A stretch of 64,000 bases of DNA from Leptospiraceae bacterium (lineage in GTDB: Bacteria; Spirochaetota; Leptospiria; Leptospirales; Leptonemataceae), in assembly GCA_002717505.1 (NCBI GenBank), contig PBEB01000014.1, positions 1 to 64,000 of the forward strand. Direction: 5' to 3'. The notes beneath the pieces are model-generated. The model saw only the letters and a list, made by a program, of their open reading frames with translations, had not been told where the DNA came from and made no database searches. Below are positions 35,142 to 42,898 of this stretch, one piece after another; within the stretch, counting starts at the first letter, position 1, and each line of letters opens with the position of its first letter. The position numbers and the translations under genes are program-made.

Positions 35142-36497
35142 TCAGGCTACGCGAGAAGCCATGGCTGGCTCCCGGAGGTCCGAGCTCTTGCCCGGATAGA
35201 GGTGCATTTCTTCTGATTCATAGTCATCCACGGTCAGCGTAAACGTCGTTCGATACTTTAGAACAATCAGCAAGCCAATGACGCACACGGCTACTACTCC
35301 GTAGGCTACATTCAGACTGGGCGAAAGATGCAGAAGCCACTGCGGATTATCTACGGCGAGAACTGCGAACACTGCAATGCCGATCAGTCGAAGTGGTTCC
35401 ATGAACCTGGCCCATCGCTTGCCTTCGAGAACGCCGCCAAGGCAAATCAAGGATATGGTGGTGGCCGCGGAAACCCCACCGATTTGCCACATATTGAATG
35501 CATCCACTTTGAGCAATACGGCAAAAGTAAGAGCCGTCATGGAGGCAAACCAGATCAAACTGTAGACGGAGAGAATACGAGGTACAGTAACATCGAACTT
35601 CTGATACTTATCCGCTTCCAGTTCAGGGGCAACCTTGGGACCGCCCATATCGTCCGGCATCCAGCCAGGATGCTTGAACCAGACCAGAACCTTATCTTTC
35701 CATCGGGGAGCGGCCACCGCAATGTCCCACATTTCTTTCCAGTACTGCAGGTTCGCCCAGAACGGATTGAAACTCTTAAAGGGTTTTACGGTTCCATACA
35801 CAGGCTCCTCTTCTTCGACCTGGAACGTGCCAAACATTTTGTCCCAGATGATAAAAGTTCCTGCATGGTTTTTATCCAGATACTTGGGGTTTTTCCCATG
35901 GTGAACACGGTGATGCGATGGAGTGTTCATGAAGCTTTCCAGAAAACCCATGCGTCCGATGACTCGCGTATGAATCCAGAATTGGTAGATCAAGCTCAGG
36001 GCTCCGTTGGCCAGCATTACTGCAGGATGAAAGCCGAGGAAAGCCAGGGGAATGTAAAATGGCCAGGTCACCAATCCTCCAAAAGCGGATTGTCTTAGTG
36101 CAACAGTAAGGTTGTATTCCTCACTCTGATGATGCACTACATGAGTAGCCCAGAGAAAATTGATTTCATGGCTCATGCGATGAGCCCAGTAATAGGCAAG
36201 ATCATACAGTACGAAGCATGCGCTAAACGTCAGCACCATTCCGATTTCCCAGCTGGGCTGCGCCGGGAGGTCAAAAAAGCGAAGGTGATCGTACACCAGC
36301 CAGTAAACGTATACAGACGCTGCAGCACTGAGCAGCCCAAAAAGCCGGTTCAGCACACCCGTTCCCAGGTCGGCAACGGAATCATTCAGGCGATATAATT
36401 TCGCCCCCTTGATCTTACTGTAGAGCAATTCCAGCCCAATGAGCAAAAAGAAAAACGGTATAGCATAGGTCACAAATTCAGGAAATTTCGGATCCAT
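35142..36497 (-). CDS. Sterol desaturase / fatty acid hydroxylase superfamily protein (paralogue 2)
   Basis: This 451-residue di-iron membrane oxygenase has HRMSHE, HVVHHQSEEYN and HHRVHH motifs in the same order as the gene at 2954. The shared surrounding text (SEEYNLTVALRQSA, PSHHRVHH, LDKNHAGTFIIWDKMFGTF and EEPVYGTV) shows close paralogy. A longer C-terminal helical region distinguishes it. I start at ATG 36497 with a GGGGGA upstream; the open frame to 36686 extends across the promoter. The promoter contains an operator-like palindrome, and a strong terminator follows, so it is monocistronic. Confidence 0.88.
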   Translation of the reverse strand: MDPKFPEFVTYAIPFFFLLIGLELLYSKIKGAKLYRLNDSVADLGTGVLNRLFGLLSAAASVYVYWLVYDHLRFFDLPAQPSWEIGMVLTFSACFVLYDLAYYWAHRMSHEINFLWATHVVHHQSEEYNLTVALRQSAFGGLVTWPFYIPLAFLGFHPAVMLANGALSLIYQFWIHTRVIGRMGFLESFMNTPSHHRVHHGKNPKYLDKNHAGTFIIWDKMFGTFQVEEEEPVYGTVKPFKSFNPFWANLQYWKEMWDIAVAAPRWKDKVLVWFKHPGWMPDDMGGPKVAPELEADKYQKFDVTVPRILSVYSLIWFASMTALTFAVLLKVDAFNMWQIGGVSAATTISLICLGGVLEGKRWARFMEPLRLIGIAVFAVLAVDNPQWLLHLSPSLNVAYGVVAVCVIGLLIVLKYRTTFTLTVDDYESEEMHLYPGKSSDLREPAMASRVA

Positions 36498-36516
36498 AAC
36501 ATCATCCCCCATCCAC

Positions 36517-36544
36517 AATGTAGAGAAAACTGACACGGTGTCAA
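36517..36544 (-). promoter_or_regulatory. Sigma-70-type promoter with embedded palindromic operator
   Basis: On the minus strand, TTGACA (36544-36539, perfect -35) and TACATT (36522-36517, -10) are 16 bases apart and about 20 bases before the ATG at 36497. The -35 box lies within TGACACGGTGTCA (36531-36543), a 6+6 palindrome with one central base. A dimeric repressor bound there would block RNA polymerase. Confidence 0.65.
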
Positions 36545-37006
36545 CTTTTTTCCAGGTTTCTCTACAGGACCGTCGATGGGGAAACCTGGCGAGGCCCGCA
36601 ATTCGAAACCGGGGATGCTGTTTCCAACAATGGAGGCCCTGAGGCCAGGCCAATGTGGGAAGACCCGATACTCGATCTGTGCCCACCGAACGCTACAAAT
36701 TAGACGGAGAAATCACCCATTGAATTCTGGGTTTTCTCAAGGCCTCTACGAATAGGATTCAACTCCGAGTAAAGCCAGCCTTCCCAAAGCCCGGGGAATT
36801 TCCCGAAAGAATTTGGGGCCCTCGCCTCAAGGAAAGGAATTCAATTGCAAGTAGGGCCAGCCTTCGCAGAGCCCGGGAAGCTACCCAGGCCTGCCTTGCA
36901 GACCTGCCAGGCGATTGATACGATTTGCTTCTAGAACGCTCGCTTGCCTATCTTGCAGACCAGCCAGGCGGCTGATTCCATTTACATCAAGAGCGCGACC
37001 CGGTAA
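36545..37006. repeat. Gene-free spacer with imperfect direct repeats
   Basis: Two diverged repeats are visible. One is about 44 bases (36754-36798 and 36836-36879, sharing GCCAGCCTTC and AGCCCGGG). The other is about 32 bases (36895-36926 and 36952-36983, sharing CTTGCAGACC and GCCAGGCG). The block lies beyond the end of the TPR-like gene and upstream of sterol desaturase 2. I see no gene in it. Confidence 0.7.
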
Positions 37007-39415
37007 TTATTGCCGATACATCATGTAGTAAGTGCAAGATCGGATCACCTCTCTATAGAAATCGGTATCTTCCATCTTCGCCAGATGCTGAAACTGAACC
37101 TTTTGCTCACTGGCAAGCGAAACGGTATCGGATGTGAAATAGCCCGATTCATCAGAATCCAGATACGCAATGGTAGCAATCATGAATCGACTGGCAGCGA
37201 TCAGCTCACGGTCTTTTGCGCTGGCTACGGCCTTTTCGAAGTAACTTCGAGCAAGCTTCAGTTGCGGATCCCCCGGCTTTTCCGAGTATTCATAGTAGAT
37301 GCTCCAATCAGTATCCACAGCGGACCACCAGTTTCCGAAGTGACTCATGTTAAACTGTGCCAGGCCCATCTGATAATAAGCTCGGGCCGCCCGTTCGCCG
37401 GAGCTGCTGGTTGCCTCTTTATGAAGCTCCTTCATACGAACCGCAATCGTATATGAGTTATAGTCCTTGGCACTCTTGCCCGGTGCGAATCGCTCCGAGA
37501 ATGGATTGTTAAAAGGGCCGGCCTGAATTCGATCAGAATAGTACATACCACCCCGCTCCGAAGCAGAAAGCTTTTCCAGGGCCTCCACGGCCTCTTTGTA
37601 ATCCCCGTGCTTCATGCGACGAGCTCCCAGGCGAGAGAGAACAGTTGAGCGCTTTACATTGGATATCTCTACAAGCTTTTTCTCGTAAACCCCGGCTGGT
37701 TTGTGTATCACTTCCTGAGCCTTCTCAAGGGCAGAGAAAGCATATGTGTTCATGGATGTTCCGCTATAAATCTGAGAAACATCCGGCTCCCAGAGCAGAG
37801 CCTCCCCTTCTTCTCCGGCCTGCATATGTAGCGAAACCATATTTCGATGCAGCAATAGCCGGGCTGCATGGTCGGCCCATCGGCATCCATACCCGATGGG
37901 ATCCCCTGTGGCACCAATCGCAGAATAATCTTGAAGAATGAGTTTTTTCAGTTCTTCGTCTGGCTTTCGCTTCTCTGCCGACGTATTGAGAAGGTTAATT
38001 CGTCTCTGCTGAAGTCGCACAAATGGGGATTCAGCCGGATTAACCAGAGAATGATTCAAGGATTTTTTAGCTTCGGAATGTTTGCCCAGTAGCATCTGTA
38101 AGTAGGCCTGAGCCAGCTTCCATGCACCGGGTGATCGGGACTTCTTTCCTTCTGCTACCTGACCAAAGAATGCAATGAGCTGATTCATATACTGCTGCTC
38201 TTCAGGCGGAATGTCCGCTATTGGGCTGGCTTCCAGGGGAGGCACAATCCAGTGCCAGATTTTCAGAAAGAATGCAGAGAAGGAGAACCCGGAATCTTGA
38301 TTGTCTTTTTCTGCGATTCCATCCTTTCCCTGATGAGTTCTGGGAAAGCTCTTCGCATCATAATATAGAGGTTCCTCCAGACGAGCCTCCAGGCGATCCA
38401 CCTCGCGAATTAGCATATAGTCGAGGGCAGCATCGCCGGGATACAGATCGGACATTTGCTTTAACAGAGCCAGGTTAGGCTCGGGACTGGAAAAGAATCT
38501 GAGGATAATGAGAGCTTTTCTTTCATCTGATGATGCCGCCTGAAAAGCTGCATCATAAGCCCCTTCCTTATGCCAATAGCGATCGAAGTCCAGGAATATG
38601 TGACTCATCTGCGAAGGGCTGGCTGCCGCCATCTTTGCAAGCATTCCGAGACCCTGGGAAGTCTTTCCGCTTTTCAAATGGGCCCCGGCCTGCAGATGTC
38701 GTATACGGAAATATAGAGGATCTGAAGAATTGAGATCTCCGGCCTGGCCAAGAATAGTAATCGCTCGATCATGCTGACCGGAATAGTGAGCCAATCGCAT
38801 GGCCTGATAGATGTAGCGAACCTTCAGATTTCGAAGCTTTTGGAGACTGGCCTGCTTCAGGCCCTTTTGTATGAAAGGCTCCACCTTGTTCCCGGATGGA
38901 GGTTCCGGCCGATCCCAGTAGCTTTCGGGTGGCAAAACCAGGGGCTCCAGCTCTTTCGCAAAAAGTATGTAGTTCAGAATTTCAATCTGGCCAGATGCCT
39001 CAATACTTCCGGGCAAGGATTTCGAGTTCTTCCTGGCCTTTTGAATTTGGTCCGCCGGCATCTTGTAGATAAGATTTTGCAAAGCCTCCTGGTCCGCATT
39101 AATTCCGGCGGAAGATTTGAGCAATCCGGCCCAGTTCTCCAGGTTTGCATCGGACCGGGCTGCACCTTCCGGTACATCACAGGTACCTGCCAGTCGATCC
39201 AGGACTGACAGGTATGCATCTTTCTGGCCGTCAGGAAATAGCGCTTCTGTAATTTGAAGCGGTCGAAATATGCGAAGCGGATCTGGTTCTCCCGGGCCGC
39301 AAGGCCACAACGCGGACGGCGCTGAAATGAGAAGTATGGCGCAGGTCAGACCAGCAATGCGAAGAGAGAGGCCGGCGATTCGTAACCCAGGAAGACTAAT
39401 CAGAGCAGGATGCAT
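37007..39415 (-). CDS. Large exported protein with TPR-like helical repeats
   Basis: This 802-residue protein begins with a hydrophobic export signal (AGLTCAILLISAPSALWPC). The rest is mostly amphipathic helices. Several stretches look like tetratricopeptide pairs (YIYQAMRLAHYSGQHDRAITILGQAG; AGAHLKSGKTSQGLGMLAKMA; RLGARRMKHGDYKEAVEALEKL), but no catalytic motif is visible. The ATG at 39415 overlaps the end of the upstream lipoprotein gene by 20 bases; a TTG at 39451 is the other start. The overlap indicates translational coupling and a shared task in the envelope, perhaps as a scaffold for the lipoprotein. Confidence 0.7.
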   Translation of the reverse strand: MHPALISLPGLRIAGLSLRIAGLTCAILLISAPSALWPCGPGEPDPLRIFRPLQITEALFPDGQKDAYLSVLDRLAGTCDVPEGAARSDANLENWAGLLKSSAGINADQEALQNLIYKMPADQIQKARKNSKSLPGSIEASGQIEILNYILFAKELEPLVLPPESYWDRPEPPSGNKVEPFIQKGLKQASLQKLRNLKVRYIYQAMRLAHYSGQHDRAITILGQAGDLNSSDPLYFRIRHLQAGAHLKSGKTSQGLGMLAKMAAASPSQMSHIFLDFDRYWHKEGAYDAAFQAASSDERKALIILRFFSSPEPNLALLKQMSDLYPGDAALDYMLIREVDRLEARLEEPLYYDAKSFPRTHQGKDGIAEKDNQDSGFSFSAFFLKIWHWIVPPLEASPIADIPPEEQQYMNQLIAFFGQVAEGKKSRSPGAWKLAQAYLQMLLGKHSEAKKSLNHSLVNPAESPFVRLQQRRINLLNTSAEKRKPDEELKKLILQDYSAIGATGDPIGYGCRWADHAARLLLHRNMVSLHMQAGEEGEALLWEPDVSQIYSGTSMNTYAFSALEKAQEVIHKPAGVYEKKLVEISNVKRSTVLSRLGARRMKHGDYKEAVEALEKLSASERGGMYYSDRIQAGPFNNPFSERFAPGKSAKDYNSYTIAVRMKELHKEATSSSGERAARAYYQMGLAQFNMSHFGNWWSAVDTDWSIYYEYSEKPGDPQLKLARSYFEKAVASAKDRELIAASRFMIATIAYLDSDESGYFTSDTVSLASEQKVQFQHLAKMEDTDFYREVIRSCTYYMMYRQ

Positions 39416-40484
39416 GGCTACAACTAGCCCCGGATATGCGAAATAGGTCAATCAGGTCTTTTTTTTCCGTATCGCTCTGGTATTGAAAGTCAAAGACGAT
39501 GAGCCTTCGCTCCTGATGCGTACCCAGCCGAGCTGCCAGAACCTCCAGAACCTGGAGACGCTGGCAGGGGTCCGCCCTTTCCAGCCGCATTTCGGTGCCC
39601 CGGGGCAACCGACGACCATCCATTACCACAGATTCCTGGAATAGATAATTATCCTTCTGACGAGTTACAGGTAAACCCTTCAGATTCTCAGAATCGATGT
39701 CATGGATCAATGCATGGAATGAGCCATGAACAAAGGTCACTGCCCAATGAAAGTCAGGAAGAGCGAGATCCAGTGGCAGAGGATATTCGCCAGTCCAGTC
39801 ACCGTCCAGATATCTCAGGGCCAGATCAGCCCGGAAGATAGAATTGCTTTCTGCGGGATCGGCAAGATCGCCCATATTATAGATCATCAAAGCACCCCGG
39901 TCCACTGGGGGAACACCGGTGCTGCGAAAATACTTCAACTGATGTAGTCGAATGGTGGAGCTTATAGATAGTTCAGGCTGCCCGTTTTTGATGGCCAATC
40001 GCTTGATGGATTCAAGCAAGGAAAAATAAGCCAGTCTGGTAGTGGGGGTCCAATCGCAGTCCAGCTGAATCTCTGACTCCGGAGGCCCCAGCTTCTGGAC
40101 CAGAGACCAGATATTACTGGCCAATGCATCAATCCCGGCGCGATCCAGATCCTTGAGAGAGGCCACTGTAACATAAACCACTGGAATTACGTGCGCATCT
40201 GTATCCACGGATTTTCGAATTCCCACCGGCCGTGGTCCATCTGGTCCGTCCACAACATCAAAATATCGCACGTAAAGTCGCTTCACTCCGTAAGGTTTCA
40301 GGTCTGAGCCTTGTGGAAGTTCTCCCTGGACCTTCCAGAAATAGAAAGCGCCTTCAGAAGCCAAGGTGTACTGCCTGGCAGAAAGCCCGGAACAGTGATT
40401 CGTCTCCCGGGTTCCGGGGTCGGAATTGCCTCGGCAAAATGAAAGAAGGCAGAGCAATAACAATAAGAGGATTCGCCGGATCAT
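39396..40484 (-). CDS. DUF3142-like lipoprotein (putative TIM-barrel)
   Basis: This 362-residue lipoprotein starts with RRILLLLLLCLLSFC (lipidation at Cys18 if the ATG at 40484 is used). The body contains LYVRYFDVVDG, IPVVYVTVASL, EIQLDCDWTPTTRLAYFSLLE and ELSISSTIRLHQL. The DCDWT..TR..Y block and the following LSIS strand resemble DUF3142, a predicted glycoside-hydrolase-like TIM barrel. I am unsure of the exact family. It is translationally coupled to the TPR-like gene and divergent from the kinase gene at 40603. Confidence 0.6.
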   Translation of the reverse strand: MIRRILLLLLLCLLSFCRGNSDPGTRETNHCSGLSARQYTLASEGAFYFWKVQGELPQGSDLKPYGVKRLYVRYFDVVDGPDGPRPVGIRKSVDTDAHVIPVVYVTVASLKDLDRAGIDALASNIWSLVQKLGPPESEIQLDCDWTPTTRLAYFSLLESIKRLAIKNGQPELSISSTIRLHQLKYFRSTGVPPVDRGALMIYNMGDLADPAESNSIFRADLALRYLDGDWTGEYPLPLDLALPDFHWAVTFVHGSFHALIHDIDSENLKGLPVTRQKDNYLFQESVVMDGRRLPRGTEMRLERADPCQRLQVLEVLAARLGTHQERRLIVFDFQYQSDTEKKDLIDLFRISGASCSHASCSD

Positions 40485-40533
40485 GCAGAGCCATGGAATC
40501 CAGCGCATGGCAAAGCACAAGCGAAAGGATCAC

Positions 40534-40590
40534 TTGACACTCTGGAGATCGATGAGCAGCATTCGAAGGCGCAGGCTTGGAATCCTGCGC
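40534..40590 (+). promoter_or_regulatory. Candidate promoter and leader hairpin of the kinase operon
   Basis: TTGACA at 40534-40539 is a perfect -35, with CAGCAT 17 bases later as a weak -10. A 7-bp hairpin (GCGCAGG 40569-40575 / CCTGCGC 40584-40590) follows, ending just before the AGGGAAG ribosome binding site of ATG 40603. The hairpin could affect initiation. It lies in the 118-base gap between divergent genes. Confidence 0.35.
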
Positions 40591-40602
40591 AGGGAAGATA
40601 CA

Positions 40603-41619
40603 ATGACCGTAGAAGAACTGAAGAGTACTCTGGAACCCTGGCTAAAAGGACACTTCCAATCATCTGTAAAGATCTTTGATGTGATTCCGCTGAGCGGAGG
40701 AGCCTGTCAGGAAAACAGCCTGCTGGAGCTGGAAGTGGAAGATGGCCCCAGGAAAGGCAGTCATCGCCTGGTGCTTCGTTCGGATCGCGGTAGCTCCCTG
40801 TTTTCCAGCCTAAACCGAAAACAGGAATTCGAAGTGGCACGAGCTGCCTTCGAAGCTGGCACCAGAACCCCCGAACCCTTCTTCTACGAAATGGATGAAA
40901 AGGTGCTCGGAAAACCATTCTCTCTGATGGAATGGATTCCAGGTAAAGCCACCGGCCGCTATATAGTGAAGGACAATTCGTTAAAAGAAGTTAGGAAAAC
41001 GCTTCCCGATAGCCTGGCCGAACACCTGGCCCATATTCATTCCATCAAATCGGGGCAAACCGGGCTCGACTTCCTCAATCTTCCGGATGCCAGTCCGGCA
41101 ATGGAAGGTTGCAAAGAAATGCGAATCGAGATGAACAAGCTCCTGGAAGCGCATCCAGCTATGGAGCTGGCCTTGAACTGGTTGGAGCAAAACGCATACG
41201 GGACAGATGAACTGGTACTTGTTCATGGGGATTTTCGCACAGGCAACTTTATGGTCAGCCCGGAAGGATTACATGGAATCCTGGACTGGGAATTCGCCCA
41301 TTTTGGAGACCGGCATGAAGACATTAGCTGGCTATGCATGCGAGACTGGCGCTTCGGCAAACTAAACCTGGAAGCCGGGGGTATTTCTCGACGAGAAGAG
41401 TTCTATGAAGCCTACGAAAAGCACTCCGGTGTCAAAGTTGATCCGGAGAAAGTACGCTACTGGGAAGTGATGGGCAACCTGAGATGGGCCGGTGGGGCAG
41501 CCGCACAGGCAGAAAGACATTTGAGCGGAAAAACAAAGGGCATCGAGCTAGCATCCATAGGACGTCGAGTGGCGGAAATGGAATACGAGATGCTACGATT
41601 AATAGAGAACGCGGCCTGA
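40603..41619 (+). CDS. APH-family kinase, LvaA/ACAD10-11 kinase-domain type
   Basis: This 338-residue aminoglycoside-phosphotransferase-fold kinase has an SGGACQEN nucleotide loop (31-38), the catalytic HGDFRTGN (208-215) and the metal-binding DWEFAHFGD (228-236). It matches the bacterial proteins and mammalian ACAD10/ACAD11 domains that phosphorylate 4-hydroxyacyl-CoA. In Pseudomonas putida LvaA does this with the help of LvaB. The following gene is a DUF6285 protein, the likely LvaB counterpart, and an ACAD of the matching type lies at 30618. ATG 40603 is chosen because AGGGAAG precedes it; the frame is open upstream to 40426 but that overlaps the divergent gene. Confidence 0.87.
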   Translation: MTVEELKSTLEPWLKGHFQSSVKIFDVIPLSGGACQENSLLELEVEDGPRKGSHRLVLRSDRGSSLFSSLNRKQEFEVARAAFEAGTRTPEPFFYEMDEKVLGKPFSLMEWIPGKATGRYIVKDNSLKEVRKTLPDSLAEHLAHIHSIKSGQTGLDFLNLPDASPAMEGCKEMRIEMNKLLEAHPAMELALNWLEQNAYGTDELVLVHGDFRTGNFMVSPEGLHGILDWEFAHFGDRHEDISWLCMRDWRFGKLNLEAGGISRREEFYEAYEKHSGVKVDPEKVRYWEVMGNLRWAGGAAAQAERHLSGKTKGIELASIGRRVAEMEYEMLRLIENAA

Positions 41620-41668
41620 AAGACCTTAAGTAGCAAACTTTCAGTGTAACGGATAAAGAGGAGAAATC

Positions 41669-42067
41669 ATGCAATATAGACCAGAAGCAGCCGATCTTTG
41701 TGATGCCATCGCAGACTATCTATTGAAGGAAGTAATGCCAGCGGTAAAAGAATCCGATGAACTGGCTTACAAAGCACTGGTTAGCTGGAACATGCTGGGA
41801 GTCGTATCCCGGGAGCTGCGCGAAGAGGAAGATCTACTTCGAAACGAAGTGGGGAGATTACACCAGATCCTGGACGAGCCCGGTCTAGAAGACCTGGAAA
41901 CTCTGGCAGATGTTAAGAAGCGAATCTCTGAGCTGAATGACAAGCTGGCCACCAGGATCAAAACTGAAAAGATATCTGATCCCTCCAGTCAAATATGGGC
42001 CCATGTTCGACAAACACTGGTGGAAAATCTAAGCATCTCAAATCCAAGGTTTCAGACCGAGAGCTAA
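41669..42067 (+). CDS. DUF6285 family protein (LvaB-like kinase partner)
   Basis: This 132-residue helical protein matches small DUF6285-type proteins, which are commonly encoded next to APH-like kinases. It starts YRPEAADLCDAIADYLLKEV, has a KALVSWNMLGVVSREL segment and a Glu/Leu-rich coiled central part. The P. putida LvaB protein has the same size and position and is needed for LvaA activity; equating them is inference. AGAGGAG before the ATG is a strong ribosome binding site. It lies 49 bases after the kinase. Confidence 0.8.
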   Translation: MQYRPEAADLCDAIADYLLKEVMPAVKESDELAYKALVSWNMLGVVSRELREEEDLLRNEVGRLHQILDEPGLEDLETLADVKKRISELNDKLATRIKTEKISDPSSQIWAHVRQTLVENLSISNPRFQTES

Positions 42068-42104
42068 TAGGCGCGCTCCCATTCTGAATTGTTTTTTTGA
42101 GAGT

Positions 42105-42815
42105 ATGCAAATTCACTTAATACGACACGGTCAGGCGAATGCCTCAGGACTGAATTACCACAAGCTTACAGAAAAGGGTGTCCTGCAGGCGAAGAATCTG
42201 GGAAAGCGCCTGGCAGAAAATGGTTTCCATTTCTCTATATACGGCCGAGGGTCACTGGTGCGACATAGAGAAACCCTGGAAGGGATCCTGGACGGCATGG
42301 CCGGCACATCTTCTTCCAGTTGCATCCACTCAATGGACTCGGCTCAGCTACTGGAACAGCCCGGATTGAATGAAGTGGATCCGGAGACCTGGAAAGCCCT
42401 GGCGCAGGAAATCGCCGCAGGGGATGCATCCTTCGCCGGAATGCTAGAGCAGCTGAAAGACAGCGAAGGATCCAGGCGACGACGTCGACTGGCCGCGGTG
42501 ACCGGTCGCGTGCTGGATTTCTGGATTCGAGGACAAAGCGATGAATTCCAGGAGTTCCGGAGAGGTGTTCTGGATTCACTGCAAAACATTGCTTCGCATC
42601 GCGGTTCTGGTCCTGCCCTGGTCGTAAGCTCCGGGACCCCCATCGCAATCGCTATCGCCGAAGCCATGGGCCAGAGCGCTCCGGAATTCATATTCCACTG
42701 GCTAAGACATCTTTCCAATACATCCTATTCCATCCTGGACATTTCCTCTGGCTGGAAAGCTCTGCAGGTCAATAGCCTGGACCACCTGAAGGTCTCCGAT
42801 CGATCCCTGATGTAA
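42105..42815 (+). CDS. Histidine-phosphatase-fold protein lacking the second catalytic His
   Basis: This 236-residue protein starts with the histidine phosphatase (phosphoglycerate mutase-like) motif IHLIRHGQA (RHG 7-9). The conserved acidic segment GLNEVD is present. At the second catalytic site, where active enzymes have VVSHG or VTHGG, it reads VVSSGTPI (Ser176). It is the third gene of the kinase operon. The missing His suggests low or different activity, perhaps binding of a phosphorylated acyl-CoA. Confidence 0.82.
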   Translation: MQIHLIRHGQANASGLNYHKLTEKGVLQAKNLGKRLAENGFHFSIYGRGSLVRHRETLEGILDGMAGTSSSSCIHSMDSAQLLEQPGLNEVDPETWKALAQEIAAGDASFAGMLEQLKDSEGSRRRRRLAAVTGRVLDFWIRGQSDEFQEFRRGVLDSLQNIASHRGSGPALVVSSGTPIAIAIAEAMGQSAPEFIFHWLRHLSNTSYSILDISSGWKALQVNSLDHLKVSDRSLM

Positions 42816-42898
42816 AGACCTGAGCGAAAAGGGCCAGGTATGGATTAGAAGATGCTGAATTAGACGGGCATGCGAAGACAGAAAGGAAAGTGGATTGA

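Noticed and set aside
35328-36098. 256-codon plus-strand frame inside sterol desaturase 2
   Set aside because: Fully antisense to a gene with intact catalytic motifs; no independent evidence.
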